This document shows, one piece after another, positions 7,585 through 16,296 of a DNA stretch of 64,000 bases. Location of the stretch: contig NZ_CP137734.1 of assembly GCF_033406955.1 (NCBI RefSeq), positions 434,001 through 498,000 of the forward strand, written 5' to 3'. How positions within the stretch are numbered: position 1 is the first letter of the stretch; the number at the start of each line of letters is the position of its first letter. Under the pieces are notes generated by a model, which saw nothing but the letters and a program-made list of their open reading frames with translations, had not been told where the DNA came from and searched no databases. Origin of the DNA: Streptomyces violaceoruber. Lineage in GTDB: Bacteria; Actinomycetota; Actinomycetes; Streptomycetales; Streptomycetaceae. Position numbers and translations under genes: made by a program.

Positions 7585-9123
7585 GTGGTGGAGGCGAAGC
7601 CCGACGGCGGGTCCGGCCCCCCGGACGGGGCGAAGATGCCGAGCACGATCGCGCACCTGCCGCAGCAGGTGCGCGAGGAGCTGACCCGCCGGCTCCGGCG
7701 TACCAGGCGGGCCTTCGGCGAGGACGACGTCCAGGTCGTCGAGGCACCGCTGCTCAAGCGCGCGGTCGGGGCCTCGGCGCTCGGCAACTGCATGGAGTGG
7801 TTCGACTTCGGCGTCTACAGCTATCTGGCCGCCACCATCGGAAAGGTGTTCTTCCCCGGCGCCTCCCCTGCCGCCCAGGTCATCTCCTCCTTCGCCACCT
7901 TCGCCGCGGCCTTCGTCGTACGCCCGCTCGGCGGTCTGGTCTTCGGGCCGCTCGGGGACCGCGTCGGACGGCAGAAGGTGCTCGCCACCACCATGATCAT
8001 GATGGCTCTCGGCACCTTCTCCATCGGCCTCATCCCCAGCTACGCCACCATCGGCATCGCCGCCCCGATCCTGCTGCTGCTCGCCCGAATGGTCCAGGGC
8101 TTCTCCACGGGCGGCGAGTACGGCGGCGCCACCACCTTCGTCGCCGAGTACTCACCCGACCGGCGGCGCGGCTTCCTCTCCAGCTGGCTCGACTTCGGCA
8201 CCTTCGTCGGCTACGCCCTCGGTTCGGCGCTGGTCACCGTCCTGAACCTGGCGCTGACCGACGCCCAGATGCTGCACTGGGGCTGGCGGCTGCCGTTCCT
8301 GATCGCCGGGCCGCTCGGTGTCATCGGCCTGTACATGCGGCTCAAGCTGGAGGAGTCGCCCGCCTTCCAGCAGCAGCTCGACGAGCACGAGAAGGGCCTC
8401 GCACAGGAGTCGGCGGGCAGCGAGTTCAAGACCATCGTGCGCGAGCACTGGCGCCCGCTGCTGGTGTGCATGGGCCTGGTACTGCTCTACAACGTCACCA
8501 ACTACATGGTGACCGGCTACCTGCCGACGTACCAGACGGAGACCCTGGACCGCTCCAGCGGCTTCGCGGACGTGCTGGTGCTGATCGGCATGGTGTGGAT
8601 CGTGCTGCTGATCACCTTCCTGGGCCGGCTCAGCGACCACGTCGGCCGCCGCCCGCTCTACGCCACCGGCGCGGCGGCGATGATCGTGCTCGCCGTCCCG
8701 GCCTTCCTGCTGCTGAGGGCGGACGGTGTCTGGGCGCCGGTGGCCGGGGTCCTGCTGCTGTCCACCCTGCTGGCCTGCTTCGCCGCGCCGAGCGCCGCCA
8801 CCCTGCCGGCGCTGTTCCCGACCGCCGTGCGCTACGCCGCCATGGCCATCGGCTTCAACTTCGCCGTCGCGGCCTTCGGCGGCACCACACCGCTGGTCGC
8901 CGAGGCACTGGTCAGCATCACCGGCGACGAACTGGTGCCCGCCTACTACCTGATGGTCGCGGGCGCCGTCGGCCTGGTGACCGTGAAGTTCCTGCCCGAG
9001 AGCGCCCAGGTGCCGCTGCACGGTTCGCAGCCCATGGTCGGCTCCCGGCAGGAACAGCGCGAACTCATCACGACCTCGAAGGCCCTCTACAGCTTCTCCA
9101 AGGACCGCTCGGGCGCCGTCTGA
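7585..9123 (+). CDS. MFS metabolite:H+ symporter (ProP-like)
   Basis: About 512 aa with 12 predicted membrane helices. The signature GNCMEWFDFGVYSYLA in helix 1, GPLGDRVGRQ between helices 2 and 3, and GFSTGGEYGGATTFVAEY mark the metabolite/H+ symporter family that includes ProP (proline/glycine betaine) and KgtP. An osmolyte or organic-acid substrate is inferred. Start chosen at GTG 7585, 7 nt after GGAGAGG; GTG 7558 and ATG 7636 are alternatives. The 3' end overlaps the convergent EamA gene by 37 bp. Confidence 0.85.
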   Translation: MVEAKPDGGSGPPDGAKMPSTIAHLPQQVREELTRRLRRTRRAFGEDDVQVVEAPLLKRAVGASALGNCMEWFDFGVYSYLAATIGKVFFPGASPAAQVISSFATFAAAFVVRPLGGLVFGPLGDRVGRQKVLATTMIMMALGTFSIGLIPSYATIGIAAPILLLLARMVQGFSTGGEYGGATTFVAEYSPDRRRGFLSSWLDFGTFVGYALGSALVTVLNLALTDAQMLHWGWRLPFLIAGPLGVIGLYMRLKLEESPAFQQQLDEHEKGLAQESAGSEFKTIVREHWRPLLVCMGLVLLYNVTNYMVTGYLPTYQTETLDRSSGFADVLVLIGMVWIVLLITFLGRLSDHVGRRPLYATGAAAMIVLAVPAFLLLRADGVWAPVAGVLLLSTLLACFAAPSAATLPALFPTAVRYAAMAIGFNFAVAAFGGTTPLVAEALVSITGDELVPAYYLMVAGAVGLVTVKFLPESAQVPLHGSQPMVGSRQEQRELITTSKALYSFSKDRSGAV

Positions 9124-10031
9124 CGCTCCGCCGCGGACCGTCGTGCGCGCGCGGACGGGAGTGCGGCGCCCGACCCCACGGCGACCCCGGCGAAGACCAG
9201 GGCGCTGCCCACCGCCTGGGCGGCGCCGTAGGAGCCGGTGCCGACGAGCGGTGCCGTGCACGCGGCGGCGACCGGGATCAGCCCGGAGAACAGAGTGGCG
9301 CGCTCGGCGCCGATCCGCTGCATGCCCATGTACCAGCACACGAACCCGACGACGGTGACCACCACCGCCTGCCACAGCAGCGCGCCCGCCTCCACCGCGT
9401 CGGGCCGGCGCAGCCACCCGGTCCCGTCGGCCAGGACACCGGCCAGCGCCGACTCGGCCGCCGCGACGCCGCACACCACGGTGGACAGCAGCCGCGGGCC
9501 CAGCGGCCGCAGGACGGGCACCGCCAGCACCGCGAAGCCGACCTCGCCGACCAGGGCGCACACGGAGAAGGCGATGCCCGCGCCGTCGGTGCGCCCCCAG
9601 CCCTGGACCGTGAAGGCGCCCACGGCCACGAACAACGCGCCGTACAGGACGATCCGCTGCGGACGGCGCCCCTCCAGGAGGGGGACCAGGACGGCGACGA
9701 CCACGGGCGCGCAGCCCACGAAGACGCCGGGTACCGCGGGCTCCGCCGTGCGCTCCGCGGCGAGTACGGCCAGGTTGAAGCCGACCATGCCCACGGCCGC
9801 CAGCAGCGCCAGGCGCAGCCACCGGGCGGCGCCGAGGGCGCGCAGCCGGGTCGCCGCACCGGGCCCGGCCAACGGGACGAGCAGCAGGAAGGCCAGGCCG
9901 TAGCGCAGGAACTGGCCGCCCGCGTACGGGTAGTCGCCGAGCAGGCTGTTGGCGGTGAAGGACCCTCCGACGAGGACGCATGCGAGCGCGGCGAGCAGGG
10001 AGCCGCGCGTGGTGGTGGCGTTCATGGCCAC
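9087..10031 (-). CDS. EamA/DMT family transporter
   Basis: 314 aa with about ten hydrophobic helices arranged as two EamA repeats (roughly residues 10-140 and 155-295). Features include VGGSFTANSLLGDYPYAGGQFLRYGLAFLL at the first repeat and LLWQAVVVTVVGFVCWYMGMQRIGAERATLFSGLIP in the second. Members usually export amino acids, nucleosides or drugs; the substrate is not predictable. Likely monocistronic. It overlaps the tail of the MFS gene on the other strand. Confidence 0.82.
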   Translation of the reverse strand: MAMNATTTRGSLLAALACVLVGGSFTANSLLGDYPYAGGQFLRYGLAFLLLVPLAGPGAATRLRALGAARWLRLALLAAVGMVGFNLAVLAAERTAEPAVPGVFVGCAPVVVAVLVPLLEGRRPQRIVLYGALFVAVGAFTVQGWGRTDGAGIAFSVCALVGEVGFAVLAVPVLRPLGPRLLSTVVCGVAAAESALAGVLADGTGWLRRPDAVEAGALLWQAVVVTVVGFVCWYMGMQRIGAERATLFSGLIPVAAACTAPLVGTGSYGAAQAVGSALVFAGVAVGSGAALPSARARRSAAERQTAPERSLEKL

Positions 10032-10241
10032 GACGCTAGAGAGCGTGGCGGCCCGTCACGGGGTCCACTTCGCGTGCGCTGTCGGGGACCAATCCACACC
10101 GGGGACCGCTCACCCGCCCGTCACGGATTCTCCATCACGTGCATGTCCCGTCGATCGCGGGTAGTCGAAGGGTTCCGATGACAACACATCGGGACAGCAA
10201 GGGATTTGACGGTTATGAACAGACTTGGGGAGGACTTTCCG

Positions 10242-10991
10242 GTGCGTACCGGCAAAGTGGCAACCGCTGTGGCGACCGCGAGCGTGTCCGTCGCCCTACT
10301 GGCCGGCTGCGGCGGCGATTCGGGTGACGAGGGCAAGCCGTTCGAGGGGCAGAGCGCCGACGACATCGCCGCGAAGGCCGTCGAGGCCACCCGGCAGGCG
10401 AAGTCCGTGCACGTGAAGGGCGACACCCGGTTGGAGGACGGCAGCACCGTCACCATCGACGTCTCGGTCGATCAGGAGAAGAACTGCCAGGGCACCATCG
10501 GCGCCGGCGAGACCAGGGCCGACGTGCGGCACACCGACGCGACCCTCTACCTGCGCGGCGACGAGCAGTACTGGCGGACCGCCCTCGAGCAGCAGCCCGA
10601 CGCGGCCCGGAAGATGGCACCGAAGCTCCAGGACAAGTGGGTCAGGATGCCGGCGAACGACGCCTCGACCGCCGGGGTCTGCGACAAGCAGGGCTTCATC
10701 GCCGCCATGGACGAGGACGAGTCCGAGCGCCGGGGCATGAAGCGCGGCTCCACGACGGAGGTGAACGGCGAGGAGGCCCTGAAACTGACCAAGGACGCCT
10801 CCGGCGGCGAGAAGCTCACCCTCTACGTCGCCACCGAGGGCGAGCCGTACATCCTGAAGACCACCACCGAGGGCGGCAAGAACCCCGGCGGCGTCACGTT
10901 CAGCGAGTACGGCAAGACGGTGGACCCGCAGCAGCCGCCGGCCGACGAGACGGTCGACATGAAGGAACTCGCCGGCGAACAGCAGACCTGA
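10242..10991 (+). CDS. Putative lipoprotein, LppX/LprAFG-like
   Basis: About 249 aa. The N-terminus has a short basic region, a hydrophobic core and the lipobox LLAGC (Cys near residue 23), so it is probably a surface lipoprotein. The body (AVEATRQAKSVHVKGDT, ATLYLRGDEQYWR, YVATEGEPYILKTTTEG) is the beta-rich pattern of actinobacterial LppX/LprG-like carriers, some of which bind lipids. Function here is inferred only. GTG 10242 has GGGGAGGA 7 nt upstream; the ATG at 10215 is in frame but lacks a good site. It ends 5 bp from the convergent neighbour. Confidence 0.75.
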   Translation: MRTGKVATAVATASVSVALLAGCGGDSGDEGKPFEGQSADDIAAKAVEATRQAKSVHVKGDTRLEDGSTVTIDVSVDQEKNCQGTIGAGETRADVRHTDATLYLRGDEQYWRTALEQQPDAARKMAPKLQDKWVRMPANDASTAGVCDKQGFIAAMDEDESERRGMKRGSTTEVNGEEALKLTKDASGGEKLTLYVATEGEPYILKTTTEGGKNPGGVTFSEYGKTVDPQQPPADETVDMKELAGEQQT

Positions 10992-10996
10992 CCGCC

Positions 10997-11488
10997 CTAG
11001 GACCTGCCGCCGTCTGCCTCCCCACGCTCCCGGTCCGAACTCGGCCATACATAGGGCAGGTCGTCCGGGACCCCCGGGAACAGTTCGGCGTACACCTCCG
11101 GTTCCTTGCGCACCAGGGCCGAGCGGTGACTGCGGTGGAAGGCCTCGTCGCCGAGCCAGGGCGGCAACTCCCCGGCGGCCGACAGCTCCTCCTGGTCGCG
11201 CACCGGTTCGCCCGGACGGACCTCGGCGAGTCCGGCGACCAGCGAGGCCGCGCAGCTGTCCTGGTGACCGTGCTCGCGCCAGACCCGGCAGACGTCGAGG
11301 CCGTAGCGGACCAGTGCCTCCTCGTAGCCGGTCCACATCCGCACCGCCGGGTGCCGGCGCCAGCCGTAGCCGGGGACGGTGAGTCCGCGCAGCACCTGGA
11401 GCGCCTCCACGCGCTGCTTGCCCAGGCGACGCCGGTCGAGGGCAAGCGCCGAGTCCCGGAAACCGGGGTGGGGGAGGAAGGTCTGCAT
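10997..11488 (-). CDS. MSMEG_6728 family protein (pyrimidine dimer DNA glycosylase-like)
   Basis: About 163 aa. It begins MQTFLPHPGFRDSALALDRR, with the LGKQRVEALQVLRGL motif and HPAVRMWTGYEEALVRYGL. This is the conserved pattern of the MSMEG_6728 group, related to the T4 endonuclease V-like pyrimidine-dimer glycosylase fold (Pyr_excise). A role in excising UV photoproducts is possible but untested in this branch. The ATG at 11488 starts the conserved sequence; the open frame upstream to 11542 is not conserved in character. Confidence 0.75.
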   Translation of the reverse strand: MQTFLPHPGFRDSALALDRRRLGKQRVEALQVLRGLTVPGYGWRRHPAVRMWTGYEEALVRYGLDVCRVWREHGHQDSCAASLVAGLAEVRPGEPVRDQEELSAAGELPPWLGDEAFHRSHRSALVRKEPEVYAELFPGVPDDLPYVWPSSDRERGEADGGRS

Positions 11489-11596
11489 GCGGGTGCCGCT
11501 CCGTTCAGCCGGGGAAGAGGCCGCGGACGCGCAGGTGTCCACGGCGTTCGGCGTAGGCGAGGTCGTCGCGCCGCAGGCGGCCGGCGGCGGCGCGCA

Positions 11597-11932
11597 TCAG
11601 CGGGCGCAGGGCCGGCGCGAGGCGACGGGCCAGGGGAAGCAGGCTCGGTAGGCGGGGTGCAGGGGCAGCAGTTCGACGCGGTCGCGCAGCCGCTCTCCGA
11701 CGGCCGCGAAGGCCTCGTCGGCCAGGTCCGGCATGGTCGGCACGGTCGGGCCGGTGTCGAGGTGGTAGCCGCCGAGCTCACGCCGTCCGGCCGGGCCGCC
11801 GGGCAGCGGTTCGCGTTCCACGACGGTCACCCGCCGTTCCGCGCCCAGCAGGTGCAGGGCGGCGGACAGCCCGGCGAGCCCGGCCCCGACGACCACGACG
11901 TGGTCCGTGCGCCCGGGCACCGTCCGCGTCAT
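11597..11932 (-). pseudogene. crtI: Phytoene desaturase crtI, 5' remnant
   Basis: Only the first about 90 codons of a CrtI-type desaturase remain. The FAD-binding dinucleotide motif VVVGAGLAGLSAALHL is present, followed by LDTGPTVPTMPDLADEAF, typical of phytoene desaturases of about 500 aa. After LLPLHPAYRACF the similarity stops and the frame ends at 11597. A different frame then runs to a stop at 11505 (ending HLRVRGLFPG), apparently the tail of another gene joined by deletion. The start overlaps a 24-codon ORF (12003-11929) with GAGAGGA before it, possibly a vestige of the preceding operon gene. It cannot make an active enzyme. Confidence 0.8.
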
Positions 11933-12076
11933 CGCACGCCCCGGACCGCGCGCGGCCGGCCCGTCCGGTGGGTGCCGTCGTCGTCGACCGTGCCGGGGCG
12001 CATCACGGGGTCCTCTCGTGGGGTCTGGTCATGCCTTCCCCCTTCGCTTCCGGTACGACGCCGCAGGGGCCGGTTC

Positions 12077-12166
12077 CCGTCCGGCAGTCACCCGTCCGGC
12101 GGCCGCCCCTCCGGCAGTCCGCCCTCCGGCAGTGGCCCGTCCGGCGGTCACCCGTCCGACGGTGCC
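12077..12166. repeat. Six 15-bp tandem repeats
   Basis: Six units of a 15-mer resembling CCGTCCGGCAGTCAC run head to tail, with substitutions. They lie between the crtI stub and the crtY/crtU remnant. No gene is convincing in 12004-12290. Confidence 0.8.
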
Positions 12167-12290
12167 GCCGCCCCGGCCGGGCGCCCTCGTCGCGCCGTTC
12201 AGCGCGCCGTACGGCCGCGGGCGGCGACGGGCGGACTACTCCGCCGCACCGGATCGGACCGGCGGGCGGACCGACGGGAAGGAGGCGGGT

Positions 12291-12945
12291 GTGCTCGACG
12301 CGGACATCGTGGTCGTCGGGGCGGGGGCGGCCGACCTCTCCTTGGCGCACCGACTCCCGGCGCGGGCGTCGCCCCGTGCGGTGTCCTCCCTCGTCCTGGT
12401 CGATCCGCCGCCGGGGCCGCTGCGCCCGCCGCGTCGCACCTGGTGCTTCTGGGAGGCCGGGCCCGGCCGCTTCGACCCGGCGACGACCGCCTCGTGGGAG
12501 TGGCTGCGGGTGCACGGGGGAGGGCGAGGCGGCCCGCTGGGCGGCGCGCACCGGCGGCTGTGTCGTCGAACTTCACGCCTACGCCGTGCCGCCGACGGCG
12601 GTCCGGGAGGTCGAGGAGAAGCGGCTCGTCGACGCGTTGCACCGGGTGTATCCGGAGACCCGTCGGGCCCGGGTGGTCGCCGCACGGCACGAGTGGCGGG
12701 CGAACTGCCCGCTGTTCACCGTCGGTGGCTACCGCGACCGTCCCACGGTCCGCACTCCCGACCCGGCCCTCGTCGTCGCCGGGGACCTGGTCCGCACGGA
12801 TCTGCCGGTGGCTCTGATGCAGCTCGCGGCGACGTCCGGGTTCCTCGCCGCCAACGCCCTGCTGGAGCCGTGGGGCGTGCGGAACGAGACGCTGTGGACG
12901 GTGTCCGGCGGGGGCCGCTCCGCGCCGCTGCGTGCCCTGGCGCGA
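12291..12945 (+). pseudogene. crtY-crtU deletion fusion (lycopene cyclase / carotenoid desaturase-methyltransferase remnant)
   Basis: A start with an excellent ribosome binding site (GGGAAGGAGG, GTG 12291) opens a lycopene cyclase N-terminus: DADIVVVGAGAADLSLAHRL, then PPRRTWCFWEAGPGRFD and SWEWLRVHG. At about 12515 similarity switches frame and identity to the C-terminal third of CrtU, the isorenieratene-type desaturase/methyltransferase: GGCVVELHAYAVP, NCPLFTVGGYRDRPTVRTPD and ALVVAGDLVRTDLPVALM. The middle of the cluster (rest of crtY, the methyltransferase gene usually between them, and most of crtU) is missing. This is a deletion scar, so carotenoid synthesis from this locus is lost. Confidence 0.82.
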
Positions 12946-12992
12946 CGGTTCGGGACGCGCTGCCCCGGCATCGCGCCGGCCGCCCCCGGTGG

Positions 12993-13871
12993 CTACGTAC
13001 GTGTTCCCGCCGCGTGGCCGGCCCGGCCGCCCGCGCCGAGCGGACCGGTGGGTCCCAGTTCCTCCTCGGCCTCCAGACGGGGCAGTTCGCGGCGGGACAG
13101 CCGTGCCACCACGGGCGGCAGTGACGCGCGCCCCAGCTGCACCAGGCGCAGCCAGCCCGGCACGTACACGGCGGTACGGCGGCGCTCCAGCGCGCGGACC
13201 AGCCGGGCGGCGACGTCGTCCGCCGAAAAGGTGCGGCGGGCCGGGGGCGGCATGTGGGCGCGCAGTTCGCGCAGGACCGGATGGCGGTCGGCGTCGCGGA
13301 TCATGTCGGTGTCGATCCAGTTGAGGTAGGCGATGCCCACGGCGACGCCGCGGTGGGCCACTTCGGCGCGCAGCGAGTGGGCGAAGGCCTCCACGCCCGC
13401 CTTGGAGGCGCAGTAGGCGCTCATCATGGGCGCGGCACCCAGCGAGGCCAGCGAGGCGATCTGGAGGTGGTAGCCCGCGGTGTCGAGCAGGTCCGGCAGG
13501 AAGGCGCGGGCCGTGTGGGCGCTGCCGGTCAGGTTCACGTCGACGACACGGCCCCACTCGGCGGGGTCCGACGTGGCGAAGGGTCCGCCGTGCGCGACCC
13601 CGGCGTTCGCCACCACGACCGACGGTCTCCCCAGGCGCCGGCGCGTCTCAGCGGCCGCGTCGGCCAGCGCGGCGGGGTCGGTGACGTCGGCCTCGACGGC
13701 GAGCGCCGGGGTCGGCAGGTCCGCCGCGAGGGCGTCCAGTCGGGGCTTCTCGAGACCGAGCAGCGCGATCCGGGCGCCGCGGAGTGCGCAGGCGCGGGCC
13801 AGGGCGGCGCCGAGTCCGCGCGCGGCGCCGGTCACCACGACGGTGCGGTTCTGGAGGGGACTGTCTGTCAC
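12993..13871 (-). CDS. SDR family NAD(P)-dependent oxidoreductase
   Basis: About 292 aa from GTG 13871 (GAGGAAAGG upstream). It has the classical cofactor motif TGAARGLGAALA, the NAG motif (VVANAGV), and the catalytic YCASK with an upstream Ser-rich strand (LQIASLASLGAAP). It is longer than a typical 250-aa SDR because of a C-terminal extension (AVYVPGWLRLVQLGRASLPPVV) resembling lipid-active SDRs associated with membranes. Third gene of a minus-strand unit with the FAD oxidoreductase (43 bp gap) and the SRPBCC protein. Its 3' end abuts the carotenoid remnant. Confidence 0.85.
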   Translation of the reverse strand: MTDSPLQNRTVVVTGAARGLGAALARACALRGARIALLGLEKPRLDALAADLPTPALAVEADVTDPAALADAAAETRRRLGRPSVVVANAGVAHGGPFATSDPAEWGRVVDVNLTGSAHTARAFLPDLLDTAGYHLQIASLASLGAAPMMSAYCASKAGVEAFAHSLRAEVAHRGVAVGIAYLNWIDTDMIRDADRHPVLRELRAHMPPPARRTFSADDVAARLVRALERRRTAVYVPGWLRLVQLGRASLPPVVARLSRRELPRLEAEEELGPTGPLGAGGRAGHAAGTRT

Positions 13872-13914
13872 CGGTCGGCCCTTTCCTCGGGTACTTGGCG
13901 TACGGTCGCGACGG

Positions 13915-15534
13915 TCAGTGCCGGTCACCCGCCCGGTCCCGCCGGGTCAGGGCCCGCTGGATCCGGGCGAGGCCCGCGAACCGGTGCTGGCGCAGTGCGG
14001 CGCGCGCGGCGTTGGCGCCGGGCGCCCCGTGCACGCCGCCCCCGGGGTGGGCGCCCGCGGAGGCGAGGAAGAGACCGGCCACCGGGGTCTCGGGCCGCCC
14101 GGTGCCGGGCACGGGCCGGAAGACGAGTTGCTGGTGCATGGCGGTGGTGCCGCCGTTGATGGCGCCGCCCTCCAGGTTGGCGTCCAGGGCCTGGAGCGTC
14201 GGCGGGGCGAGCACGCGGCGGGCTCGTATCAGAGCCCGGAAGCCGGGCGCGAAGCGTTCCACCTGGCGTTCGACCCGGTCGGCCATCAGTTCCCGCTCCC
14301 CGGTGTCCCAGGTGCCGGTGATGCCCTCCTCGCCCGCGTCGGCGCGGATGTGGTGGGGGACGTGGGTGTAGGCCCAGGCGGACTCCGTGCCGCGCGGTGA
14401 GCGGGTCGGGTCCGTGGTGGTCATCTGGCCGAACAGCGAGAAGGGACGGTCGGGGACCTGCCGCATGGCGATCTGGGCGGCGAACCGGGTCAGTTCGTCG
14501 AGGCCGTCGGACAGGTGCACGGTGCCGGCCCGCGCCGCCGCCTCGCACTGCCAGGGCACGGGCCCGTCCAGCGCCCAGTCCACCTTGAAGGTGGCGAAGT
14601 CCCACTGGAAGCGCCGCAGGTCGGTGAGGACCTGGTCCGGCAGGTCCGCGGGGGCGACGAGCCGGCCGTAGAGGGCCGGCACGGAGACGTTCGCGAGGAC
14701 GGCGCGGCGGGCGGTGACCGTCTCCCCGTCGGCGGTGCGCACGCCGACGGCGCGCCGGTCGCGGACCAGGACCCGTTCGACGCGCCGGCCGCAGTGCAGT
14801 GTGCCGCCCCGGGCGCGCAGCCGGTGGACCAGGGCCTCGGTGAGGGCGCCGGAACCGCCGACCGGCACGGGGAAGCCGTAGGTCTGTCCGAGCATCGACA
14901 TCAGCCAGCCGAAGCCGCCGCTGCCGGCCGCCTCGGGGGCGAGGTCGGCGTGCAGGGCATTGCCGGCCAGGAGGAGTCTGCCGCCCTCGCCGCGGAACTC
15001 CTCCTCGCCCATGCGGCGCACCGGCAGCACCAGGGTGCGGGCGAGCCGGAGTCCGCCCGCGCCGCGCAGCCGCAGGGCCAGCCGGGCGGTGGCGCGCACC
15101 GGTGGGAAGGGGGTGAACAGGGCGTCCAGGATGTCGGCCCGGTAGCGGTCCCACACGGCGTGCAGCCGCTCCCAGGCGGCGCCGTCCCCGAGGGCGAAGG
15201 CGTCGAGGGAGGCGGCGGTGGTCGCGACGTCGCGGTCGAGGACGGCGCAGGTCCCGTCGGTCAGGGGGTGGGCCAGCACGTGGGGCGCGTGCGCCCAGCG
15301 CAGCCCGTGCGCCTCCAGCCGCAGTCCGCCGAGGACCGGGGAGGCGGCGGCGAGCGGGTAGAAGGAGCTGAACAGGTCGTTGACGAAGCCGGGGGCGACC
15401 TCGCCGTCGTGCCGCACCGCGCCGCCCGGCTCGGGCTGCTCCTCCAGGACCGTCACGCTCCAGCCGGCGTCGGCCAGCAGGTTCGCCGCCACCAGCCCGT
15501 TGGGTCCGGCCCCGACCACGACGGCGTCAGGCAC
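13915..15534 (-). CDS. NAD(P)/FAD-dependent oxidoreductase, phytoene-dehydrogenase-like
   Basis: About 539 aa from GTG 15534. The N-terminal Rossmann motif VVGAGPNGLVAANLLADAG is followed by VTVLEEQPEPGGAV. The C-terminus has the GLFLASAGAHPGGGVHGAPG flavin-contact motif of the phytoene dehydrogenase/retinol saturase superfamily. This is not the crtI gene of the decayed cluster; related proteins act on isoprenoids or other lipids. The start overlaps the stop of the SRPBCC gene by 8 bp, so the two are probably translationally coupled. Substrate unknown. Confidence 0.85.
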   Translation of the reverse strand: MPDAVVVGAGPNGLVAANLLADAGWSVTVLEEQPEPGGAVRHDGEVAPGFVNDLFSSFYPLAAASPVLGGLRLEAHGLRWAHAPHVLAHPLTDGTCAVLDRDVATTAASLDAFALGDGAAWERLHAVWDRYRADILDALFTPFPPVRATARLALRLRGAGGLRLARTLVLPVRRMGEEEFRGEGGRLLLAGNALHADLAPEAAGSGGFGWLMSMLGQTYGFPVPVGGSGALTEALVHRLRARGGTLHCGRRVERVLVRDRRAVGVRTADGETVTARRAVLANVSVPALYGRLVAPADLPDQVLTDLRRFQWDFATFKVDWALDGPVPWQCEAAARAGTVHLSDGLDELTRFAAQIAMRQVPDRPFSLFGQMTTTDPTRSPRGTESAWAYTHVPHHIRADAGEEGITGTWDTGERELMADRVERQVERFAPGFRALIRARRVLAPPTLQALDANLEGGAINGGTTAMHQQLVFRPVPGTGRPETPVAGLFLASAGAHPGGGVHGAPGANAARAALRQHRFAGLARIQRALTRRDRAGDRH

Positions 15535-16033
15535 GGCCGGTCCCCGGCCGGTACTCCACGGACCCCGTCGTGTCCGAGGGGTCGGGACGGCACCGCTCAC
15601 CGGCCGTGGACTCGCACAGTTTCGCGAGCCTGGCGAGCATGGCCCGGTGCCGCACCTGGATCAGCGCCTCGACGCCGACGTTGTGCAGCAGACCACCCGG
15701 CCCGCGCAGGGGGTGTTCGTCCACGATCACCAGGCACTGCTCGCCCCAGGGGCGCAGCTCGACGGCGATCCGGGCGGTGCCGAGCCTGCCCGCCTTCGCC
15801 TCCAGCTCCAGCTCCGAGCCCGGCACGCAGCGTCTGACCACCGACTCGTTGTTGAGCCGCAGCGGCCCGAGCCGCACCTCGTACGCGATCGTCGCGCCGA
15901 CCTGCGGCCACTGTCCGGCCCTCGGGGTGACCTGGGAGGGTCCCACGACCCATTCCACGTACAGGTCGCCGTCCGCGAGGACGTCCCAGACCGCGTCCGG
16001 TGTCGCCTGGATGAGCCTGTGCCGAATCGCCAC
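15527..16033 (-). CDS. SRPBCC family protein (START/polyketide cyclase-like)
   Basis: 168 aa. It begins MAIRHRLIQATPDAVWDVLADG and continues with a WPQVGATIAYEV strand and CVPGSELELEA, the helix-grip fold pattern of the SRPBCC superfamily (hydrophobic ligand binding). First gene of the SRPBCC, oxidoreductase, SDR operon, transcribed away from the secreted protease. An isoprenoid or other lipid ligand is plausible given its partners but is inference. Confidence 0.78.
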   Translation of the reverse strand: MAIRHRLIQATPDAVWDVLADGDLYVEWVVGPSQVTPRAGQWPQVGATIAYEVRLGPLRLNNESVVRRCVPGSELELEAKAGRLGTARIAVELRPWGEQCLVIVDEHPLRGPGGLLHNVGVEALIQVRHRAMLARLAKLCESTAGERCRPDPSDTTGSVEYRPGTGRA

Positions 16034-16217
16034 GCGTACCTCCCACGTCCAGTGGCCGCGGCGCGGCCGTCATCGTGAGGACGCAGCACTGAGTGCCCCG
16101 TCGGCGCCCGGCCAACCGGAGGGAACGTGTCGCCGTGGCGCCGGACCGGCGGCACGGAAAGGCCGTGCATTGGCATGGACCTGATGACAACAGCTGGCTA
16201 AGCTCGAAGCGACCCGA

Positions 16218-16231
16218 TGAGAGCGCTCTCA
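16218..16231. promoter_or_regulatory. LacI-type palindromic operator candidate
   Basis: TGAGAGCGCTCTCA is a perfect 14-bp palindrome with the central CG step typical of LacI/GalR operators. It sits 66 bp before the protease start and within the divergent promoter region shared with the SRPBCC operon. It differs from the CebR consensus TGGGAGCGCTCCCA by one symmetric substitution. Confidence 0.5.
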
Positions 16232-16296
16232 AACCGCGGTTGTTCCATGCCATCTGTTCCACCCCCACCTTGCTGGAACGACGAAGGGCAACTCCC

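Noticed and set aside
11597..11932. 111-aa short desaturase gene
   Set aside because: Only the FAD-binding N-terminus is present; CrtI enzymes are about 500 aa, so this is a remnant.
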